From Tenacibaculum aiptasiae (GTDB lineage: Bacteria > Bacteroidota > Bacteroidia > Flavobacteriales > Flavobacteriaceae): a stretch of DNA of 64,000 nt. This document shows, in pieces, positions 34,666-41,550 of the stretch (its first letter is position 1; each line of letters starts with the position of its first letter). Below the pieces are notes generated by a model that was not told where the DNA came from, did no database searches, and saw only the letters and a list, made by a program, of their open reading frames with translations. The translations under genes and the position numbers were made by a program. The stretch covers positions 46,683 to 110,682 of the forward strand of contig NZ_WAAU01000037.1 of NCBI RefSeq assembly GCF_008806755.1. Direction: 5' to 3'.

Positions 34666-35790
34666 TTAAGAAAACATATCTTTTACTTTCTCAAAAAATG
34701 ATTTATCCGATTTTTGTGGATTCGGGCTAAAGTTCTCGTCTTCTTGCATTTGCTCAAAAAACTTACGTTGCTCTTTAGTTAACTCTTGTGGCGTCCATAC
34801 ATTCACATGAATTAAGAAATCGCCATTTCCATATCTTTCAATGCTTGGTAATCCCTTACCTTTTAATCTTAAAATTTTACCAGATTGTGTACCTGCTTCT
34901 ATTTTAATCTTTACTTTTCCTGTTACTGTTTGAACTTCTTTTGACGCTCCTAAAACAGCTTCTGAAAAGTTTATATATAAATCGTAGTGAATATTACTTC
35001 CTTCTCTTTTTAGAGTTTCGTGAGGAATTTCTTCAATTAAAACTAATAAATCTCCTGAAATAGAATTTTTACCAGGAGCTTCATTTCCTTTTCCTCCCAC
35101 TTTTAATTGAACACCTTCTGTTACTCCTTCAGGAATGTTTATAGAAACGGTTTCTTCTTTTACTATTAATCCTTGAGCATCTGAACCATTTGGTTTACTA
35201 CCAATCATTTCTCCTGCTCCATGGCATGTACCACAAGTAGTTGCTGTTTGCATTCTACCTAAAATGGTATTAGTAACGCGCATTTGTTGCCCACTACCAT
35301 TACAAGTAGTACAGGTTTTGTAAGTTACTCCGTCAGCTTGAACCTTTCTTCTAACTTTTACCTTCTTTTCTACTCCATTGGCTATTTCTTCTAGGGTAAG
35401 CTTTACACGAATACGTAAATTACTTCCTTTAACTCTGGCTTGGCGTTGTCCGCCTCCACCAAAACCACCGAAGCCACCACCAAAAGCTCCTCCAAAAATA
35501 TCTCCGAACTGACTGAATATGTCATCCATATTCATTCCTCCGCCACCAAAACCACCTTGGCCACCTTCAAATGCTGCATGTCCATACTGATCGTAACGAG
35601 CTTTCTTATTCTCATCACTTAGTACTTCATAAGCCTCAGCACATAATTTAAATTTTTCTTCAGCGTTTTTATCATCTGGATTTTTATCTGGATGATATTT
35701 AATCGCCATTTTACGGTACGCCTTCTTTATTTCAGACTGTGTTGCTGATTTTGAAACACCTAATACTTCGTAGTAATCTTGTTTTGCCAT
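34666..35790 (-). CDS. dnaJ: Chaperone protein DnaJ
   Basis: Co-chaperone that stimulates DnaK ATPase and delivers substrates. The 374 residues have a J-domain with the HPD motif at 33-35, a long Gly/Phe-rich linker (about 73-118), then the substrate-binding domains. The zinc-finger region is reduced: CTTCNGSG (C160, C163) and CGTCHGAG (C186, C189) are the only two CxxCxGxG motifs instead of four, so one zinc centre remains. I recall this reduction as normal for flavobacterial DnaJ. It is the second gene after grpE on the minus strand. dnaK is not in the window. Confidence 0.97.
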   Translation of the reverse strand: MAKQDYYEVLGVSKSATQSEIKKAYRKMAIKYHPDKNPDDKNAEEKFKLCAEAYEVLSDENKKARYDQYGHAAFEGGQGGFGGGGMNMDDIFSQFGDIFGGAFGGGFGGFGGGGQRQARVKGSNLRIRVKLTLEEIANGVEKKVKVRRKVQADGVTYKTCTTCNGSGQQMRVTNTILGRMQTATTCGTCHGAGEMIGSKPNGSDAQGLIVKEETVSINIPEGVTEGVQLKVGGKGNEAPGKNSISGDLLVLIEEIPHETLKREGSNIHYDLYINFSEAVLGASKEVQTVTGKVKIKIEAGTQSGKILRLKGKGLPSIERYGNGDFLIHVNVWTPQELTKEQRKFFEQMQEDENFSPNPQKSDKSFFEKVKDMFS

Positions 35791-35794
35791 TTTA

Positions 35795-35849
35795 ATTCAA
35801 TTGACAATTAGCAATTAACAAAAACAATTGATAACTGATAATTGGTAAT
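35795..35849. repeat. Degenerate CAATTG/AATT repeat tract between grpE and dnaJ
   Basis: Two imperfect copies of an AATT-rich unit: CAATTGACAATTAGCAATTA and, after a short A-rich gap, CAATTGATAACTGATAATTG. The tract fills most of the 64-bp gap and looks like the dispersed AATTGATAATTG-type filler seen between genes in flavobacteria. Confidence 0.55.
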
Positions 35850-35854
35850 TTTGT

Positions 35855-36409
35855 TTACGCTTGTCCAACCACCACTTTTGGGTGACGGATAATTTTATCT
35901 CCTAATTTATATCCCTTTTCTACACAATCGATAATTTTTCCTTTTAAATCATCTGATGGTGCTGGTATTTGAGTAATTGCCTGATGTACTTCTGCATCAA
36001 AATCATCTCCTGCCTTCACTTCTACTACTGTTAATCCTTTTTGTTCTAAAGTTTTAACTAACTTTTGATATATTAACAATACACCTTTACGTAATTCTTC
36101 TGCTTCTTTATCGTCTTCTATATGAGTCAACGCTCTTTCAAAATCATCCAAAATTGGCAGTAAAACTGTCATTACTTCTTGATTTGCCGTTTTAAATAAC
36201 TCAATACGTTCTTTTGAAGTTCTCTTTTTATAATTTTCAAACTCTGCAAATAAACGTAAATATTTATCTTTTTCTACTTGAATTAACTCCTCTGTAGTAG
36301 GCTCCTCTTCCTTAACAGCTCCCTCATTCTCAACAACTTCCTCTTGATTTGTCTCAGCTTCAATATTATCTTTTAACTCGTCTTCTTTAGTATATTGATC
36401 TTTACTCAT
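35855..36409 (-). CDS. grpE: Nucleotide exchange factor GrpE
   Basis: 184-residue homodimeric exchange factor for DnaK. The N-terminal 45 residues are acidic and disordered, followed by the long coiled-coil helix (about 45-110, with YLRLFAEFENYKKRTSKERI) and the C-terminal beta-wing (about 130-184: VKAGDDFDAEVHQAITQIPAP, then GYKLGDKIIRHPKVVVGQA). It is first in a grpE-dnaJ unit. The upstream region has a -24/-12-like element and a TGTCA inverted repeat. Confidence 0.96.
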   Translation of the reverse strand: MSKDQYTKEDELKDNIEAETNQEEVVENEGAVKEEEPTTEELIQVEKDKYLRLFAEFENYKKRTSKERIELFKTANQEVMTVLLPILDDFERALTHIEDDKEAEELRKGVLLIYQKLVKTLEQKGLTVVEVKAGDDFDAEVHQAITQIPAPSDDLKGKIIDCVEKGYKLGDKIIRHPKVVVGQA

Positions 36410-36441
36410 TGTAAATCTTCTCTTTTATTTTCCCTTTATTT

Positions 36442-36459
36442 GAGCAATAATACTGCCAA
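36442..36459 (-). promoter_or_regulatory. Sigma-54-like -24/-12 element before grpE
   Basis: Minus strand TTGGCAGTATTATTGCTC: GG and GC separated by exactly 10 bp, near the consensus TGGCACG-N4-TTGC (mismatches at the two bases after GGCA). The predicted start lies about 20-25 nt before the grpE ATG. Confidence 0.4.
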
Positions 36460-36471
36460 TAGATGAAAATA

Positions 36472-36484
36472 TGTCAACATGACA
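36472..36484. promoter_or_regulatory. TGTCA-ACA-TGACA inverted repeat upstream of grpE
   Basis: Perfect 5-bp half-sites with a 3-nt spacer, about 13 bp upstream of the -24 element and near the candidate box of the divergent GG-peptide gene. It is not CIRCE (TTAGCACTC-N9-GAGTGCTAA), the HrcA operator expected for heat-shock genes. Confidence 0.4.
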
Positions 36485-36569
36485 TTTTGAAATTTTAAAT
36501 AATTTGACCTTTGTATGTAGGTAATTTTAAAATTTTATTTAAAAATTACTTTTTTTCATTTATAATTTC

Positions 36570-36577
36570 TACTTTTA
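36570..36577 (+). promoter_or_regulatory. Candidate -7 box of the GG-leader peptide gene
   Basis: TACTTTTA, one base from TAnnTTTG, 37 bp before the ATG. Confidence 0.35.
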
Positions 36578-36614
36578 GAAAAATTATAAACAAACTTTAA
36601 GTCCCTCATTAATT

Positions 36615-36821
36615 ATGAAAAAAAACTTATTAAACATTAGTGGAGCAACAATTTTAACTAGAAAAGAACAAAAAAATTTAACAGGAGGAATCTCTTTCGA
36701 TCAAGACATTCGTAAATGTGGTTGTGATTGTGCAGGAAGAGTAACTGGACCTTTTTATTGTCACCAATTAATAGCTTGCCCTCAGGTTTATACATGTGAT
36801 GAAGAAAGTGCTTTATCATAA
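36615..36821 (+). CDS. Double-glycine leader peptide, six-cysteine bacteriocin- or RiPP-like precursor
   Basis: 68 residues. The N-terminal 25 residues (MKKNLLNISG, then ILTRKEQKNLTGG) form a leader of the Bacteroidetes GG type: basic start, a Leu/Glu amphipathic helix and a Gly-Gly cleavage site at 24-25, as recognised by C39-peptidase ABC exporters. The 43-residue core has cysteines at 35, 37, 39, 49, 55 and 61, with CGCDC at its start. It stands alone between grpE (divergent) and pepE (convergent) and has a terminator. No exporter or modifying enzyme is in the window. It is probably a secreted peptide; activity unknown. Confidence 0.8.
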   Translation: MKKNLLNISGATILTRKEQKNLTGGISFDQDIRKCGCDCAGRVTGPFYCHQLIACPQVYTCDEESALS

Positions 36822-36841
36822 AAAACAACTTATTTCAAGAT

Positions 36842-36868
36842 AAAAACCAGCTTTACAGCTGGTTTTTT
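36842..36868. terminator. Bidirectional terminator of the peptide gene and pepE
   Basis: AAAAACCAGC / GCTGGTTTTTT hairpin between the two convergent stop codons. Confidence 0.85.
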
Positions 36869-36871
36869 ATG

Positions 36872-37570
36872 TTAATTTATTTCTTTATTATTTTCTATTT
36901 CTCTTGGTTCTTCATCTTTCTGAAATAACCTTGCCGATAAATTCCCCTTCAGCACTATAGACTCTCCGTTTACTTCTAACCAACTCCCTTCTCTAAGCCC
37001 TAATACCTTAGTCTCATTAAAAATATGATATTCTTTAATTCTTGTCTCTCTAGTTTCTCCCATATGAGTAGAATCTGGATTAGGATCTAAATAATGCGCA
37101 TTAATATTAAACGGTATAAACTCTAATGTTTTAAAACTTGGCGGATATACAATAGGCATATCATTAGTATTCATCATTGTTACTCCACATATATTACTTC
37201 CTGCACTTGTTCCTAAATACGGTATTCCTTTTTCGACTACCTTCTTTAAATCAGAAAAAATATTGTTTTTATAAATCTGATTTACTAGCTCAAAAGTATT
37301 CCCTCCTCCTGTAAAAATTGCTTCCGCTTTTTGAATTCCTTCTTGAGGATTTTCAAATTGATGCACTCCTACTACTTTCTTATTTATTTTTTCAAATGCT
37401 TTACTAGCAATTTCTGTATATTCATCATAACTTATTCCTCCTGGTCGTGCATACGGAATAAACAAAATTGTCTCTATACCTTTAAAAAAGTTAGAAAGTG
37501 TTGGTAAAATATATTCTAAATATCCACTACCGTGAACTGTTGATGTACTTGCTATTATAAGTTTTTTCAT
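36872..37570 (-). CDS. pepE: Dipeptidase E (aspartyl dipeptidase, family S51)
   Basis: 232 residues with the S51 class-I-amidotransferase-like fold. The nucleophile is Ser122 in LGTSAGSN; FTGGGNTFELV, FIPYARPG and the likely catalytic His in NINAHYLDPNP follow E. coli PepE, which cleaves N-terminal Asp-X dipeptides. The closing segment LGLREGSWLEVNG is also typical. Cytoplasmic, no signal peptide. Monocistronic, sharing a terminator with the convergent GG-leader peptide gene; a link between the two is not implied. Confidence 0.92.
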   Translation of the reverse strand: MKKLIIASTSTVHGSGYLEYILPTLSNFFKGIETILFIPYARPGGISYDEYTEIASKAFEKINKKVVGVHQFENPQEGIQKAEAIFTGGGNTFELVNQIYKNNIFSDLKKVVEKGIPYLGTSAGSNICGVTMMNTNDMPIVYPPSFKTLEFIPFNINAHYLDPNPDSTHMGETRETRIKEYHIFNETKVLGLREGSWLEVNGESIVLKGNLSARLFQKDEEPREIENNKEIN

Positions 37571-37640
37571 AAATCAAATTAACAAAAATTTACCATGTTA
37601 TTAAAACATTTTTAAGAGGGTTAGGTACTTTATTTGTTAC

Positions 37641-38420
37641 ATGAAAAGATTATTACTTTTATTTTTCACGATATTATCTTTTAATGCAACAGCTCAAAAT
37701 AACCCTAAAATTATTTCTGGTTATATTTTTGTAGACAGTATTCCTACTCAAGATATTCATTTAATAAATAAAAAACTATCGATTGGTACTATTACTGATG
37801 AAAAAGGACATTTTGAAATTTTAGCTAATAAAGGAGATATACTTATTGCATCCCATTTAAACATTGAATACACTGAATATAGCATTAGTGATCAAGATTT
37901 AGAAGCTACAAAAATCACTATTTATATCGATAGTAAAAATCACTTACTTGATGAAGTTGTTTTAGAAAAAAAGAAAGGAATTTTTGATATAGATAAAGAT
38001 ATTTTAACCAATAACGCCCCTATTGTTAATGCTAAAACTTTAAAACTTCCTTATGCTAATAGTAAAAAACCTGAAAAAGATAAAACTCTAAAAATTAAAT
38101 CAGGAGTCTCTGTTAGTTTAAGTGGACTTATAAATTCCATTAACGGAAACAATAGAAAAGAAAAAATATTACGAAAAGTAAAATCTGAAGATGAAAATAT
38201 CTCTAAAATAAGAAAACATTTTACAGATGGATTCTTTGTACAGCAGTTAAAGATTAAAAAAGAAAATATCAATTCGTTTTTAGAGTATTGCATTTCAAGA
38301 GGTATTATCAATTTATACAAAAAAGATAAACTTCTAGAACTGACCTCTATATTAATAGACAACAGTAAAAACTCACCTTACCTATTAGAAAAAGAACAAA
38401 CAAAACTTACTCAAAAATAA
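37641..38420 (+). CDS. Exported CarboxypepD_reg-like protein, paralogue 1
   Basis: 259 residues: signal peptide (about 1-18, ending FNATAQ) and a carboxypeptidase-regulatory-like beta-sandwich (about 22-110). The domain includes KLSIGTITDEKGHFEILANKGD and the closing LDEVVLEKKKGIFDIDKD. A basic, poorly conserved middle follows, then a C-terminal helical segment (FFVQQLKIKKENINSFLEYC). It has the same architecture as the three genes that follow and is the most divergent in its domain. No TonB plug or barrel is attached. Function unknown; located in the periplasm or outer-membrane space. Confidence 0.75.
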   Translation: MKRLLLLFFTILSFNATAQNNPKIISGYIFVDSIPTQDIHLINKKLSIGTITDEKGHFEILANKGDILIASHLNIEYTEYSISDQDLEATKITIYIDSKNHLLDEVVLEKKKGIFDIDKDILTNNAPIVNAKTLKLPYANSKKPEKDKTLKIKSGVSVSLSGLINSINGNNRKEKILRKVKSEDENISKIRKHFTDGFFVQQLKIKKENINSFLEYCISRGIINLYKKDKLLELTSILIDNSKNSPYLLEKEQTKLTQK

Positions 38421-38424
38421 GCCT

Positions 38425-39240
38425 ATGAATAAACCGCTACTTTTTTTTCTTTCCTTAATTATATACAATAGCAATGCTCAACAAAAAAGAAATTTTCTAT
38501 ATGCTAGTGTAAAGGATAATTTTAACTCAATTACTAATGCACATATTATTAATTTAAACACCAATCAAGGTACATATACTAATGAAAATGGTGAATTTCG
38601 GATTCTTGCAAAAAGAAAAGATTCTCTTCAAATTTCTTTTGTAGGATATGCTACAAAAATTTTCGTTGTAAATTCTAGTGATTTTGGCATGTTAAAAACT
38701 ACTATCAAGCTAGAAAGAGCAGATTATGAATTAGATGAAGTTGTTATAAAAAAGCATAATTTAAAAGGTGTTCTTTCAATCGATTCAAAACAAGTACCCA
38801 AAGACCAAGGAATTGTTAAGTCTGCTAAAGCCACTGACTTCTCAATGGTTAACTTTGAAAAAACTATCATTTTACCAATCGATGTTATTGATAGATCTAA
38901 GGCTCCTAACATGAGAAAAGTAACTGATCCTACTACAAAGATTCCAAGTATTGGCACTAGTTTTAATACTGGTTCTCTTAAAAATGCATTAAGAAGAAAA
39001 AAACTTAGAAGAGAACAAAAATTTAAAGAAAACTTTCCTAAAAAATTACTCTCAGAACTTTCTCCTAATTTCTTCTTCAAAGAATTAAAAATTCCTAAAG
39101 ATAAATACTATCATTTCTTAGATTATTGTAATCATTTAGGAATCGAAAAATTATATAAAAATGGCAACATATTTGATGTAATAAAAATATTAAAACAAGA
39201 AAGCAATAGCTATTTAAAAGACATAAATTTACAAGAATGA
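38425..39240 (+). CDS. Exported CarboxypepD_reg-like protein, paralogue 2
   Basis: 271 residues: signal peptide (about 1-18), beta-sandwich (about 24-110, containing AHIINLNTNQGTYTNENGEF and SFVGYATKIF, ending ELDEVVIKKHNL), a spacer, a basic stretch RRKKLRREQKFKENFPKKLL and a C-terminal motif FFFKELKIPKDKYYHFLDYC. The AHIINLNTNQGTYTNENGEF stretch is identical in paralogue 3. It starts 4 bp after paralogue 1 and overlaps paralogue 3 by 4 bp (ATGA), so the three are one unit. Confidence 0.78.
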   Translation: MNKPLLFFLSLIIYNSNAQQKRNFLYASVKDNFNSITNAHIINLNTNQGTYTNENGEFRILAKRKDSLQISFVGYATKIFVVNSSDFGMLKTTIKLERADYELDEVVIKKHNLKGVLSIDSKQVPKDQGIVKSAKATDFSMVNFEKTIILPIDVIDRSKAPNMRKVTDPTTKIPSIGTSFNTGSLKNALRRKKLRREQKFKENFPKKLLSELSPNFFFKELKIPKDKYYHFLDYCNHLGIEKLYKNGNIFDVIKILKQESNSYLKDINLQE

Positions 39241-40040
39241 AAAAACTCTTACTTTTTTTCACCTTAGTATTTTCTCTTTCTAAAGTTCACTCACAAGACT
39301 ATAGAAAGTTTTTTTATGCTGAGATAAAAGATAAAATTAGACCTGTTATTAATGCTCACATAATTAATTTAAACACCAATCAAGGTACATATACCAATGA
39401 AAATGGTGAATTTAGAATTTTAGCAAAAGTTAATGATAGTTTAAAATTATCATTCGTTGGTTACAAAACAAAAACATTTCATATCAAAATGAAACATTTT
39501 GGTATTCAAAAAAACATTATAAATCTTGTAAAAACTCCTTTTGAACTAAATGAAGTAAATCTTAACGAAAATGATTTATCTGGTTTCTTATCTTCCGATA
39601 GCAAAAAAATTAAGTTCAAAAAAGAAATAAATGCAGTTACCTTAAAGCTTCCATATGCTGGGACTAAAATTTTAACTCCTGCTCAAAGAAAATTACAAAC
39701 TGCTAAAGGCGGAAGCGTCCCTTTTACGTTTGGCTTAGCAAATTCTTTCTCCTTAGATTATATATTGAATAGTATTTCTGGAAGAATAAAAAAACTAACT
39801 AAACATAGAGACATAGAATCTTTAGAATTTAAGGTAGAAAAAATAAAAAGTACCTACAGCTTACATTTTATTAAAGAATTTGGTATTAAAGAATCTGATA
39901 TCTATAGATTTATCTATTTCTGCAGTTATGATAAAAAATTTAATACTATATTTAACTCAGGGGAAATAGGTTTAATTCAATTTTTCAAAGTCAAATCAGA
40001 AAGTTTTAAAAAATCTAACTCTAAAGACTATGTACATTAA
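39237..40040 (+). CDS. Exported CarboxypepD_reg-like protein, paralogue 3
   Basis: 267 residues: signal peptide (about 1-19, ending KVHSQ), beta-sandwich sharing AHIINLNTNQGTYTNENGEF with paralogue 2 (nearly identical DNA too), ending ELNEVNLNENDL. The C-terminal half differs from paralogues 2 and 4: it has LKLPYAGTKILTPAQRKLQ and a glycine/serine-rich turn as in paralogue 1, and a final YRFIYFCSYD in place of YYHFLDYC. This mix of segments suggests duplication followed by exchange. ATGA overlap with paralogue 2. Confidence 0.78.
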   Translation: MKKLLLFFTLVFSLSKVHSQDYRKFFYAEIKDKIRPVINAHIINLNTNQGTYTNENGEFRILAKVNDSLKLSFVGYKTKTFHIKMKHFGIQKNIINLVKTPFELNEVNLNENDLSGFLSSDSKKIKFKKEINAVTLKLPYAGTKILTPAQRKLQTAKGGSVPFTFGLANSFSLDYILNSISGRIKKLTKHRDIESLEFKVEKIKSTYSLHFIKEFGIKESDIYRFIYFCSYDKKFNTIFNSGEIGLIQFFKVKSESFKKSNSKDYVH

Positions 40041-40136
40041 AACTGAGGTAGTAAATAATATTCAAAGAACTGAAAATAAGATTTACCTATAATCTTATTA
40101 TAAATTTCAGTTTCATAGCTTTTCATAAATTTTTCG

Positions 40137-40144
40137 TATCTTTA
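40137..40144 (+). promoter_or_regulatory. Candidate -7 box of paralogue 4
   Basis: TATCTTTA, one base from TAnnTTTG, 26 bp before the ATG, in the 130-bp gap that separates paralogue 4 from the first three. Confidence 0.35.
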
Positions 40145-40170
40145 GAAGTATACCGTTTTTTTGATTTATC

Positions 40171-40965
40171 ATGAAAAAAATACTTCTTCTCTTTATACTA
40201 CTTTCTCAATTTCTTTTTTGTCAAGAAGAACGAAAAACATTGTTTGGAATTATTTACAATAAAGATGGAGTTTTAGGAAATGTTCATATTGTTAATTTTA
40301 CAAGCAATCAAGTTACATTTTCAAATGAAAAAGGAGAATATCGAATTTTTGCTAAGCCAAATGACTCCATCCGTTTCTCTTCAATAGGTTATAAAACAAT
40401 ATTTGAAAAGCTTAGTTCTGATGATTTTAATGTTTATAGAAAAAGGACCACTTTAGAAAAACAAGTTTATGAATTAGATGAAGTTTCACTTAATAATAAC
40501 GAACTTTCTGGCTTTCTTAGTAATGACTTAAAAAAAACAAAACCTAACTCAAAATTTAAGTTAGCGAAAAAGGCTAGTGATTTTTCCAATATAGAATATA
40601 CAAATAACTCCACAGACCATATAAACGCTAGTGTTAAACCTATTATAACTAGAACTGATCCCACAACTGCTTTTGAAGGCTTTGGTACAACTACAATAAT
40701 TCCTTTTGGACAAATAAGAAAAATCAAAAAACTTCGAAAGGAATTGGCTTTAAAAGAAAATTTACCTGCTAAACTTTTAAATGAATTAGGTGAAGACTTC
40801 TTTTTTATAGAGTTAAAAATTCCCATAGACAAATATTATCACTTTCTTGAATACTGTAATCCTTTAGGTATTGAAAATCTTTACAGCGAAAATGAAATGT
40901 TAAAAATTATAAATATTTTGAGAAAAGAACATCTAAGCTATCTTAAACTTATCGAAAAACACTAA
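40171..40965 (+). CDS. Exported CarboxypepD_reg-like protein, paralogue 4
   Basis: 264 residues: signal peptide (about 1-17, ending LFCQ), beta-sandwich (about 21-108, with VHIVNFTSNQVTFSNEKGEY, FSSIGYKTIFEKL and ELDEVSLNNNEL), a long polar spacer and the C-terminal FFFIELKIPIDKYYHFLEYC shared with paralogue 2. It is followed after 30 bp by the DUF6702 gene and then the M1 peptidases. I recall this order (CarboxypepD_reg protein, DUF6702, M1) from other flavobacteria. Confidence 0.78.
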   Translation: MKKILLLFILLSQFLFCQEERKTLFGIIYNKDGVLGNVHIVNFTSNQVTFSNEKGEYRIFAKPNDSIRFSSIGYKTIFEKLSSDDFNVYRKRTTLEKQVYELDEVSLNNNELSGFLSNDLKKTKPNSKFKLAKKASDFSNIEYTNNSTDHINASVKPIITRTDPTTAFEGFGTTTIIPFGQIRKIKKLRKELALKENLPAKLLNELGEDFFFIELKIPIDKYYHFLEYCNPLGIENLYSENEMLKIINILRKEHLSYLKLIEKH

Positions 40966-40995
40966 TTTGGCGCAATAATTGATTTTTAACGAAGT

Positions 40996-41487
40996 ATGAA
41001 AAAACTGTTCATTGCTTTATTAATAGTACCACTATTATCTTTTTCAGTTCACAAATATTACATCGCTTTAACAGAAATTGAATATAAAGAAGAAACTCAA
41101 TCTGTTCAAATGATAATGAATGTTTTTATGGATGATATTGAAACAGCTATTAATCAAGATTTCAGCATAGACCTGCAATTATCTACCAAAAAAGAATTAA
41201 AAAATTCTGATGAATATTTTTTTAAATATTTAAAAGACCATTTTAAAATCTTCATTAATAATCAAAAATTTGATTATAATTTTATAGGGAAAGAATACGA
41301 CGGAAATATCGTTTACTTCTATTTGGAAATAGAAAATGTTTCCTCAGTAAAATCTATCGAAGTTCGTAATGATGTACTAATAAAATACTTCCCTGATCAA
41401 CAAAATTTAATAAAAGCATCTATAAAAAAAGAACGCAAAAGTTTATTTTTAACTAAAAAAAACGATAAAGGTTTGTTAAAATTTTAA
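40996..41487 (+). CDS. DUF6702-family exported protein
   Basis: 163 residues. The N-terminal signal (about 1-18, LFIALLIVPLLSFSVHK) precedes a compact domain: YYIALTEIEYKEETQSVQMI, the segment MDDIETAINQDFSIDL, and FFKYLKDHFKIFINNQKFDY, ending in an anti-parallel strand pair (NIVYFYLEIENVSSVKSIEV). This matches my memory of DUF6702, a periplasmic family found next to M1 peptidases in Bacteroidetes. Function unknown. Confidence 0.75.
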   Translation: MKKLFIALLIVPLLSFSVHKYYIALTEIEYKEETQSVQMIMNVFMDDIETAINQDFSIDLQLSTKKELKNSDEYFFKYLKDHFKIFINNQKFDYNFIGKEYDGNIVYFYLEIENVSSVKSIEVRNDVLIKYFPDQQNLIKASIKKERKSLFLTKKNDKGLLKF

Positions 41488-41550
41488 CACTTACCTAGCT
41501 AATCATCTGCTATTTATTAAATTCAACCACAATTAAACAAACAAAAACTC

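Noticed and set aside
34577..34669. Short plus-strand ORF over the dnaJ terminators
   Set aside because: It is Lys/Phe low-complexity derived from A- and T-runs and hairpin stems.
37641..40965. Fragments of broken TonB-dependent receptors
   Set aside because: Each gene has its own signal peptide, a conserved C-terminal segment and no remnant of plug or barrel, so they are complete short proteins.
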